Under the pieces are notes generated by a model. The model worked only from the letters and a program-made list of their open reading frames with translations. It made no database searches and was not told the DNA's origin. A stretch of DNA of 5,507 nucleotides from Stomatobaculum sp. (lineage in GTDB: Bacteria > Bacillota_A > Clostridia > Lachnospirales > Lachnospiraceae): assembly GCA_017449925.1 (NCBI GenBank), contig JAFSYO010000106.1:1-5507 (forward strand). The letters run 5' to 3'. Shown here one piece after another: positions 1-4,172 of the stretch (its first letter is position 1; each line of letters starts with the position of its first letter). The position numbers were made by a program, and so were the translations under genes.

Positions 1-557
1 CAGGCCGATCCGTTCGCCACGTCCAGACCCACCTTCACGTCCTTGAAGCTGAAGCGGGACATGGAGATAAGGTAGCCGATGTAGCGGTTCCGTCCCGCCA
101 CGTAGTCCACGGTGCGGCCGATCTCATGCCGCCCCGCGATCGGGACCTCGAGCTTGCCGTCCAGATACTCCTCCACCTTGAGGATAGTCTCCTCGTCCAT
201 CTTCTCGCCCTTGCCGTTCAGCAGCTTGATGCCGTTGTCGTAGTAGGGGTTGTGGGAGGCGGAGATCATGATGCCGCAGTCAAAATCGTCCACGCGGGTG
301 ATGTAGGCAACCGAGGGTGTGGTCGTGACGTGCATGATGTAAGCGTCCGCGCCGGATGCCATCAGCCCCGTGCAGAGCGCGTACTCGAACATGTAGCTGG
401 AGCGCCGGGTGTCCTTTCCGATGACGACCTTGGCCTTTCTTCCTTCCTTTGCGCCGTAGTACCAGCCGAGGAAACGGCCGATCTTCACCGCGTGGTCATA
501 AGTCAGGTCCTTGTTGGCTTCGCCGCGGAAGCCGTCTGTTCCGAAGTATTTTCCCAT
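1..557 (-). CDS. glmM: Phosphoglucosamine mutase GlmM, N-terminal 185 codons (gene runs off the left edge)
   Basis: GlmM converts glucosamine-6-phosphate to glucosamine-1-phosphate in the cytoplasm, a committed step towards UDP-GlcNAc for peptidoglycan. The visible protein begins MGKYFGTDGFRGEAN, the hallmark GlmM start, and carries the phosphoserine loop ISASHNPYYDNGIK with the catalytic serine at residue 101. The visible part ends in VGLDVANGSA, the start of the second domain. The metal-binding DxDxD loop and the C-terminal sugar-phosphate-binding domain lie outside the window; the family is usually about 450 residues. The ATG at 555-557 lies only 2 bases after the nagB stop codon. Its ribosome binding site (AAAGAGAGA) is inside the last nagB codons, so the two genes are almost certainly co-transcribed and translationally coupled. 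A general phosphomannomutase is less likely given the GlmM-type N-terminus and the operon partners. Confidence 0.95.
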   Translation of the reverse strand, partial: MGKYFGTDGFRGEANKDLTYDHAVKIGRFLGWYYGAKEGRKAKVVIGKDTRRSSYMFEYALCTGLMASGADAYIMHVTTTPSVAYITRVDDFDCGIMISASHNPYYDNGIKLLNGKGEKMDEETILKVEEYLDGKLEVPIAGRHEIGRTVDYVAGRNRYIGYLISMSRFSFKDVKVGLDVANGSA

Positions 558-559
558 AC

Positions 560-1351
560 TTACAGTCTCTCTTTCTTTTCAATATCAAGGAAATACTTGT
601 AGGTATCGACCATGATCTCGCCGCAGGCCTCTTCGTCGCAGGCGATGATGGCAGCCTTATGCAGCTGCAGGGCGCTGCAGGTCCATCTCTGGCTGACGCC
701 GCCCTCGACCACCGCCGCAAGGGCGCGGGCCTTGTTGTGACCGCTGATCAGGATAACGACCTCCTTCGCGTCCATGACAGTGCCGATACCCACAGACAAT
801 GCCTGGGCCGGAACCTTTTCCGGGTCATTGCCGAAGAAACGGGAGTTCACGATACGGGTATCCGTGGTCAGGTCCCGGACGCCGGTCCTGGAAGTCAGGG
901 AAGTGTAGGGCTCGTTGAAGGCCAGATGGCCGTCCACGCCGATGCCGCCCATGAAGAGGTCGATGCCGCCGTAAGAAGCGATCTTCTCCTCGTAGCGGGC
1001 GCACTCTCCCTCCGGATCATCCGTCATGCCGTTCAGGATATTGATGTTCTCCGGCTTCATGTCCTTCAGGTGATCGAAGAAATACTCGTGCATGAAGTAC
1101 CAGTAGCTCTGGTCATGCTCCCTGGGCAGGCCCAGGTATTCGTCCATGTTGAAGGAGACGACGTTCGCGAAGGAGACCTCTCCCGCCTGGTTCATTCTCG
1201 CCAGCTCCTTGTAAACTCCGATGGGGGAGGAACCGGTGGGAAGACCCAGGACGAAGGGCCGCGCTTCCTTGTGCGCGTTGATCTTCGCCGTGATATAATG
1301 TGCCGTCCAGAGGCTCATCTTGTCATAATTATCCTGAATAACAACTCTCAT
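560..1351 (-). CDS. nagB: Glucosamine-6-phosphate deaminase/isomerase NagB
   Basis: NagB interconverts glucosamine-6-phosphate and fructose-6-phosphate plus ammonia. The protein has 263 residues, against 266 for the E. coli enzyme, and is collinear with it. Visible motifs are the phosphate loop LGLPTGSSP (35-43), FNMDEYLGLP with catalytic Asp70 (E. coli Asp72), and GIGVDGHLAFNEP with Asp140, His142 and Glu147 (E. coli Asp141, His143, Glu148). SRTGVRDLTTDTR follows. All expected catalytic residues are present. The start ATG (1349-1351) has a good CAGGAGA site. NagB is usually catabolic and paired with nagA or a GlcNAc transporter. Here it sits between a GlmU-like acyltransferase and glmM, downstream of a glmS ribozyme, which argues for use in the amination (biosynthetic) direction. 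That direction is inference; the enzyme identity is firm. Confidence 0.97.
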   Translation of the reverse strand: MRVVIQDNYDKMSLWTAHYITAKINAHKEARPFVLGLPTGSSPIGVYKELARMNQAGEVSFANVVSFNMDEYLGLPREHDQSYWYFMHEYFFDHLKDMKPENINILNGMTDDPEGECARYEEKIASYGGIDLFMGGIGVDGHLAFNEPYTSLTSRTGVRDLTTDTRIVNSRFFGNDPEKVPAQALSVGIGTVMDAKEVVILISGHNKARALAAVVEGGVSQRWTCSALQLHKAAIIACDEEACGEIMVDTYKYFLDIEKKERL

Positions 1352-1357
1352 GATTTT

Positions 1358-1364
1358 TCTCCTG
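1358..1364 (-). promoter_or_regulatory. Ribosome binding site of nagB
   Basis: The minus strand reads CAGGAGA, then AAAATC, then ATG. The spacing and purine core are good for Bacillota and fix the nagB start at 1351. Confidence 0.8.
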
Positions 1365-1388
1365 TTCTATCTATTTATATTTCCTTCC

Positions 1389-1428
1389 GCCGGTCTCAGT
1401 CCGGAGCATCCGGCAGTATTTGTCCGGC
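1389..1428 (-). other. Intercistronic CCGG-rich hairpin between the beta-helix gene and nagB
   Basis: The 83-base gap contains four CCGG blocks. The inner pair (1401-1413) forms CCGGA-TGC-TCCGG. An outer GCCGG (1424-1428) can pair with CCGGC (1389-1393). There is no T-run after it, so it is not a normal terminator. It could be a processing or stability element, or simply GC-rich spacer. I saw no convincing internal promoter in this gap. Confidence 0.35.
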
Positions 1429-1434
1429 CCTGAA

Positions 1435-2094
1435 TCAGCCGTTCTTTTCGATGATCTCACCGCTGTTCTTGTAAATGGAGTTCTCCGGCACCACCCCGCG
1501 CACGCAGGAGGTGGGATAAACATTGGAATGACGGCCGATCACCGTGCCCGGGTTGCAGACACTGTTGCAGCCCACTTCCACGTAGTCGCCCAGCATGGCG
1601 CCGATCTTTTTGATGCCGGTCTCGATCTGTTCCGTTCCGTTGTGGATCACCACCAGCTTCTTGTCTGATTTAACGTTGGAGGTGATGGAACCTGCGCCCA
1701 TGTGGCTGTAGTAGCCGAGAATGGAATCGCCCACGTAGTTGTAGTGCGGGACCTGGACATGGTCGAACAGGATCACGTTCTTCAGCTCCACGGAATTGCC
1801 CACCACACAGTTCGCGCCCACCAGGGCAGAGCCTCTGATAAACGCGCAGTGACGCACTTCAGTCTCCGGTCCGATGATGCAGGGAGCGCCCAGATACGCC
1901 GTCGGAAACACCTTCGCAGTCTTATGCACCCAGACTCCCGGCTCCCGCTCTTCATACTCCTCTCCCAGCGTCTTTCCCAGCGCCAGGATCATCTCCTTGA
2001 TGCCCTTCAGCGCTTCCCAGGGATAAGTGAACTGGGAAAGATAGTCCTTTGCAAGGGTATGGTCAAGATCGTAAAGATCCTTAATTGTATACAT
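1435..2094 (-). CDS. Stand-alone left-handed beta-helix acyltransferase, GlmU C-terminal-like (often annotated UDP-N-acetylglucosamine pyrophosphorylase)
   Basis: The protein has 219 residues. A short helical N-terminus (about 1-50, including TYPWEALKGIK) is followed by hexapeptide-repeat coils of a left-handed beta-helix (about 55-205). It has none of the nucleotidyltransferase domain of GlmU, so the common pyrophosphorylase label is probably wrong for the reaction. Aligned by eye with the E. coli GlmU acetyltransferase active site, VELK gives Lys105 (Lys351) and VPHYNYVGD gives His117 (His363, catalytic base) and Tyr120 (Tyr366). GAGSITSN gives Asn140 (Asn386). His131 and Val141 replace Asn377 and Tyr387. 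The likely reaction is acetyl-CoA-dependent N-acetylation of glucosamine-1-phosphate, feeding from GlmM; this is inference. The frame stays open upstream to an ATG at 2307, but that lies inside the ribozyme. The ATG at 2092-2094, with AGAGAGG before it, is the start. Confidence 0.88.
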   Translation of the reverse strand: MYTIKDLYDLDHTLAKDYLSQFTYPWEALKGIKEMILALGKTLGEEYEEREPGVWVHKTAKVFPTAYLGAPCIIGPETEVRHCAFIRGSALVGANCVVGNSVELKNVILFDHVQVPHYNYVGDSILGYYSHMGAGSITSNVKSDKKLVVIHNGTEQIETGIKKIGAMLGDYVEVGCNSVCNPGTVIGRHSNVYPTSCVRGVVPENSIYKNSGEIIEKNG

Positions 2095-2100
2095 ATAGTA

Positions 2101-2107
2101 CCTCTCT
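2101..2107 (-). promoter_or_regulatory. Ribosome binding site deciding the start of the beta-helix acyltransferase
   Basis: The minus strand reads AGAGAGG, then TACTAT, then ATG at 2094. It decides against the longer frame starting at 2307, whose extra 71 residues are low-complexity and overlap the ribozyme. Confidence 0.75.
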
Positions 2108-2121
2108 GTGCAGGCCGCCGT

Positions 2122-2159
2122 TTTCAGGACAGCCGTTTTCTGCACGGTCTGCCCTGAAA
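2122..2159 (-). promoter_or_regulatory. Strong hairpin in the 5' leader, between ribozyme and start codon
   Basis: On the minus strand, TTTCAGGGCAG pairs with CTGTCCTGAAA (one G-U pair). After a bulged A, CCGT pairs with ACGG around the loop GCAGAAA, about 15 base pairs in all. It is followed by AAAACGG rather than a T-run, so it is not a terminator. The loop bases GCAG are complementary to CTGC just upstream of the AGAGAGG ribosome binding site, so a loop-leader interaction is possible. Its function is unknown. Confidence 0.5.
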
Positions 2160-2214
2160 GGCAGCCGTTTCTTTTTGGCGACGGAAAAGTCTCTGTTGCA
2201 GTGTTGATTCTGTT

Positions 2215-2366
2215 TTTTACCCATTTCCTCTCGACCCGCCGTTCCAGAGGACCCGTTTTTCGGTTCCGTTCAGAGAACCCGGTTCCTCCGCATGGCCGTG
2301 GCAGCATCCGCCGAGTCTTTCGACAACTGCCATTCCTCGTCGACCGTCTCCGGTCCTGGCGCTAAC
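2215..2366 (-). ncRNA. glmS-type self-cleaving ribozyme/riboswitch (glucosamine-6-phosphate-activated) in the leader of the acyltransferase-nagB-glmM operon
   Basis: The minus strand shows the conserved core of the glmS ribozyme in order. TTA|GCGCC has the expected cleavage between A2363 and G2362. P1 is GACCG / CGGTC closed by a GAGA tetraloop (2355-2342). GACGAGG (2341-2335) follows, its first G aligning with the catalytic G40 of the B. anthracis ribozyme. Next are P2 5' TGGCAG (2332-2327), GTCGAAAGACTCGGCGGATG (2324-2305), and P2 3' CTGCCA ending at 2299. The 3' P3-P4 part is more divergent. I see a plausible P4-like stem around GGAACCG-AAAAA-CGGGTCC, but could not assign the P3.1 pseudoknot, so the 3' boundary near 2215 is approximate. 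In the known family, GlcN-6-P is a cofactor for cleavage, and the cleaved mRNA is degraded. No glmS is downstream in this window, which is unusual for this RNA. Confidence 0.9.
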
Positions 2367-2451
2367 AGTCTCCTTTTTCCTCCTCTCTGAAGGAAAACTG
2401 TTTTATCTGGTCTTCGGTTTACATAAAGATATAGTTACCCGAATTATAGGC

Positions 2452-2480
2452 ATTATATCATGCCATGAGGAAATTGACTA
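2452..2480 (-). promoter_or_regulatory. Sigma-A-type promoter of the ribozyme-acyltransferase-nagB-glmM unit
   Basis: A perfect -10 TATAAT (2457-2452) is preceded by TGA, giving an extended -10. A -35-like TAGTCA (2480-2475) lies exactly 17 bases upstream. The start point would fall near 2445, about 80 nt before the ribozyme cleavage site and about 350 nt before the first start codon. A second TATAAT (2448-2443) lies 9 bases downstream but has a poorer -35. GGCAT and ATGCC (2449-2464) flank the first -10 as an inverted repeat. Confidence 0.75.
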
Positions 2481-2481
2481 T

Positions 2482-2520
2482 ATTAAAGAAGAAACCGGAA
2501 TCCCCCTCCGGGGTTCCGGC
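2482..2520 (-). terminator. Rho-independent terminator downstream of the yvcK-like gene
   Basis: The minus strand reads CCGGAACCCC-GGAG-GGGGATTCCGG, a 10-bp stem with one bulged A, followed by TTTCTTCTTTAAT. It begins 18 bases after the yvcK stop codon and runs directly into the -35 of the next promoter, so the two transcription units are separated with almost no spacer. Confidence 0.88.
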
Positions 2521-2537
2521 TTACCTTCCATATTATT

Positions 2538-3494
2538 TTACCCCTCCATCAGATAAGAAAAGATCATATACGCAGTCCTCAGGGCATTGTGGCGGATCTT
2601 CTTCTCTTCATCCAGCTCAAAAATATCCCCCTCGATGATCCGGGCGCCCTGCCGTTCCACCAGCTCTCTGTCGAGCCGCACCAGGGTCTTATTCTCTGTG
2701 CGGAGATACCTTTCCGTAGTCTCCGGATCGATCTCTGCATTGTTCGAGAGGACAATATCCACCTTTCTTCCCTGCAGATGACGGTTCAGGACCTCCAGAT
2801 GATCGCTGACGTTATAGCCGTCGGTCTCCCCGGGCTGGGTGACAAGGTTCGACACGTACATAATAGGCGCGGAAGACCGTCTGACCGCCTCGACGATATC
2901 GTCCACGATCAGATGCGGAAGAATGCTGGTATAAAGACTTCCGGGGCTGAAGATGATCAGGTCCGCGTCAGCGATCTTCTGCCGGACCTTGTTGCCGATG
3001 TGGACGTCGCGGTCATAGGACAGGCTGGCGATGCTGCGGATGTTCTGGCTCACGTCTTCTTCCCCGTAGAACTCCGCTCTTCCATCTTTGTCCCGGCCCA
3101 CCAGCTCGACCTTCTCCTCGCAGAGGGGCAGCACTTCGCCCTTGATCTTCAGGAGCTTGCTCATGTATCTCGTCGCCTCTGTCAGGCTTCCCTTGAGGTC
3201 GATGAGGGCAGTGAGCAGGATGTTCCTCACCGGATGGTTGTCCAGGGAGCTCCCCTCCCTGTGGAAGCGGTACCGCAGCAGCTTCACGAAATCATCATCC
3301 ACGTTCGCCATGGAAAGAAGGACCTTGCCCACGTCGCCCACCGCGGGGATATCGAATTCCTGCTTCAGCACGCCGGTGCTGCTGCCGTTGTCGCTCACTG
3401 TAATGACCGTCGTCACTTCCACCGGGAACAGCTTCATGCCGGAAAGCAGGCAGGAAAGCCCGGTTCCGCCGCCGAATACGATCACCTTCTTCAT
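2538..3494 (-). CDS. YvcK/CofD-like family protein (gluconeogenesis factor type, UDP-sugar-binding family)
   Basis: The protein has 318 residues, against about 317 for B. subtilis YvcK. It starts with the nucleotide-binding loop VIVFGGGTGLS (4-14). Other family motifs are TVSDNGSSTG (32-41), PAVGDVGKVLL (50-60), ADLIIFSPGSLYTSILPHL (177-195) and NLVTQPGETDGYNVSDHL (216-233). YvcK proteins are cytoplasmic and needed for growth on gluconeogenic carbon sources and for cell-wall integrity; B. subtilis YvcK is reported to bind UDP-sugars, including UDP-GlcNAc. Loops differ from the canonical form: DNGSST in place of DDGGSS, and DNHPVRN in place of GHSLGN. The usual neighbours rapZ and whiA are absent here, so this may be a second, divergent paralogue. 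The start ATG has a GGAGGT site. It lies 88 bases after the thioesterase gene and is probably co-transcribed with it. Confidence 0.88.
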   Translation of the reverse strand: MKKVIVFGGGTGLSCLLSGMKLFPVEVTTVITVSDNGSSTGVLKQEFDIPAVGDVGKVLLSMANVDDDFVKLLRYRFHREGSSLDNHPVRNILLTALIDLKGSLTEATRYMSKLLKIKGEVLPLCEEKVELVGRDKDGRAEFYGEEDVSQNIRSIASLSYDRDVHIGNKVRQKIADADLIIFSPGSLYTSILPHLIVDDIVEAVRRSSAPIMYVSNLVTQPGETDGYNVSDHLEVLNRHLQGRKVDIVLSNNAEIDPETTERYLRTENKTLVRLDRELVERQGARIIEGDIFELDEEKKIRHNALRTAYMIFSYLMEG

Positions 3495-3500
3495 TTTGAT

Positions 3501-3506
3501 ACCTCC
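3501..3506 (-). promoter_or_regulatory. Ribosome binding site of the yvcK-like gene
   Basis: The minus strand reads GGAGGT followed by ATCAAA and ATG at 3494, near-consensus Shine-Dalgarno spacing. Confidence 0.85.
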
Positions 3507-3536
3507 ATATCTGAAACGGAAACTTACCTCACCCTC

Positions 3537-3612
3537 TTACTTCGCTTCTTTTTACTTCGTCTTCTTGCTGAACGCCTTCTCCTTACTTCACTTTCTTTGC
3601 CAGCGCTTTCTC
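3537..3612 (-). repeat. Decayed tandem repeat of the lysine-rich 3' end of the thioesterase gene
   Basis: The last 30 bases of the gene (3612-3583) encode EKALAKKVK-stop. The next block (3581-3552), one base out of frame, would encode EKAFSKKTK-stop and matches at 21 of 30 positions by my count. A third, shorter block (3551-3537) would encode KEAK-stop. All three end in GAAG-TAA (AAG then a stop codon). This looks like an old tandem duplication of the gene end, though lysine-rich bias could contribute. Confidence 0.5.
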
Positions 3613-3978
3613 CTCAAAGCGCTGCTTCTTCACCACCGCGCGCTCATGGGTGCCCTCGCCGATCAGCCCCGCCTCGTCCCGGGCCTCTACCCGGAAGGTC
3701 AGCATGCGGCCGTTGGGGGAAATGCCGGTGAGCTCCGTGTCCACCGTCACCTTCATGCCCTCCGGCGTCGCCGCCACATGGCTCACATTGATCAGCGTCC
3801 CCACCGTGGTGCAGCCCTCTTCCAAGGCTCCCTGCACGCTCTCCGCCGCCGTCTGCTCGATGGCTGCGATCATCATCGGCGTCGCGAACACCTTCACGAG
3901 GCCGCTGCCCACACGGGACGCCAGCTTCTCCTCCGTTACCACAAGTTCCAGATGACCCTTCATTCCCGCTGTAAGCAT
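3583..3978 (-). CDS. Hot-dog fold thioesterase, FlK-like (fluoroacetyl-CoA thioesterase-like) family
   Basis: The protein is 131 residues of single-domain hot-dog fold. It aligns by eye with Streptomyces cattleya FlK: KVFATPMMIAAIE gives Thr33 and Glu41 (FlK Thr42, Glu50), and VGTLINVSHVAATPEG gives Gly60 and His67 (Gly69, His76). The region GLIGEGTHERAVV matches the C-terminal FlK strand. The catalytic trio is intact, so it probably hydrolyses a small acyl-CoA. FlK's Phe36 gate, linked to fluoroacetyl selectivity, appears to be Leu27 here, so fluoroacetyl-CoA is an unlikely substrate. The C-terminus is lysine-rich (EEKALAKKVK). The frame is open further upstream to 4044, but that would start inside the promoter. 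The ATG at 3976-3978 has a GGAGGAG site 8 bases away. No neighbour identifies the acyl group; it is probably expressed with the yvcK-like gene downstream. Confidence 0.85.
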   Translation of the reverse strand: MLTAGMKGHLELVVTEEKLASRVGSGLVKVFATPMMIAAIEQTAAESVQGALEEGCTTVGTLINVSHVAATPEGMKVTVDTELTGISPNGRMLTFRVEARDEAGLIGEGTHERAVVKKQRFEEKALAKKVK

Positions 3979-3984
3979 CGTTCT

Positions 3985-3991
3985 CTCCTCC
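3985..3991 (-). promoter_or_regulatory. Ribosome binding site deciding the thioesterase start
   Basis: The minus strand reads GGAGGAG, then AGAACG, then ATG at 3978. The upstream ATG at 3993 overlaps this site and has no site of its own, and the ATG at 4044 lies at the predicted -10. Confidence 0.8.
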
Positions 3992-4002
3992 ATTGCCGGC
4001 AT

Positions 4003-4041
4003 CAGCCCCGGCACTTCTCGCGTCCGGGCGCTGACTTTTTT
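4003..4041 (+). terminator. Possible plus-strand terminator, also a leader hairpin for the thioesterase mRNA
   Basis: The plus strand reads CAGCCCCGG, a 12-base loop, then CCGGGCGCTG: a 9-bp stem with one bulged G. It is followed by AC and six T residues (4036-4041). No plus-strand gene lies upstream, so if real it would stop antisense transcription coming through yvcK and the thioesterase gene. In the thioesterase mRNA the same hairpin lies just 5' of the ribosome binding site. Confidence 0.4.
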
Positions 4042-4044
4042 CAA

Positions 4045-4073
4045 AGTATAACATGCCGTCCGACAAATGACTA
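4045..4073 (-). promoter_or_regulatory. Promoter of the thioesterase-yvcK unit
   Basis: The minus strand has TAGTCA (4073-4068), a 17-base spacer ending in TGT, then TATACT (4050-4045), giving an extended -10. Transcription would start near 4038, a leader of about 60 nt. The layout closely resembles the promoter at 2452-2480: both have ATAGTCA, a 17-base spacer, and GGCATG-N directly before the -10. Confidence 0.65.
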
Positions 4074-4096
4074 TTATTATATACTGAAGCCGGATA

Positions 4097-4130
4097 CGCA
4101 GAATTCCGCACCGTGTTCGCAGAATTCCGC
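4097..4130 (+). repeat. Two 13-bp direct repeats in the divergent control region
   Basis: CGCAGAATTCCGC occurs at 4097-4109 and again, identically, at 4118-4130. The start-to-start distance is 21 bp, about two helical turns. Each copy is nearly palindromic around GAATTC. The repeats lie between the -35 of the thioesterase promoter and the -10 of the phosphatase promoter, a suitable place for binding sites of a regulator. The regulator is unknown. Confidence 0.6.
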
Positions 4131-4157
4131 TTGGGATTCCTAAAATAGAATCGGATA

Positions 4158-4166
4158 TGCTATCAT
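4158..4166 (+). promoter_or_regulatory. Extended -10 promoter of the cpsB-like gene, placed for a leaderless mRNA
   Basis: TGC-TATCAT (4158-4166) ends only 6 bases before the ATG at 4173, so transcription is expected to begin at or very near the start codon. No consensus -35 sits 17 bases upstream, as is common for extended -10 promoters. No Shine-Dalgarno sequence is present. Confidence 0.5.
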
Positions 4167-4172
4167 AGATGT

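Noticed and set aside
449..1474. Long open frame on the plus strand, antisense to nagB
   Set aside because: Shadow frame: the opposite strand encodes a complete NagB with all catalytic residues, and the plus-strand translation shows no recognisable domain.
2095..2307. A 71-residue N-terminal extension of the beta-helix protein, starting at an ATG at 2307
   Set aside because: The segment overlaps the ribozyme core and leader hairpin, its translation (rich in Arg, Lys, Thr) resembles no domain, and the ATG at 2094 has a proper ribosome binding site.
2538..3494. Annotation as 2-phospho-L-lactate transferase (CofD)
   Set aside because: The motifs fit the YvcK branch of the CofD-like superfamily, and no coenzyme F420 genes are present.
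3979..4044. Longer thioesterase starting at the ATG at 4044
   Set aside because: The start would lie at the predicted -10 and the added residues form part of a leader hairpin; the ATG at 3978 with GGAGGAG fits FlK-family length.
3644..4111. Minus-strand 155-residue open frame in the alternative frame of the thioesterase
   Set aside because: Gly/Asp/Arg-rich translation running through the promoter and leader; the thioesterase frame carries the conserved motifs.
4101..4127. Two GAATTC sites close together, as if a cloning or assembly artefact
   Set aside because: Each sits inside an identical 13-bp near-palindromic repeat with flanking sequence continuing naturally; no vector-like sequence is nearby.
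2589..4143. Long plus-strand open frames (2589-3731 and 3088-4143) opposite yvcK and the thioesterase
   Set aside because: They overlap each other and well-supported minus-strand genes, have no ribosome binding sites, and read as low-complexity Arg/His/Leu/Ser-rich sequence typical of antisense GC-rich frames.
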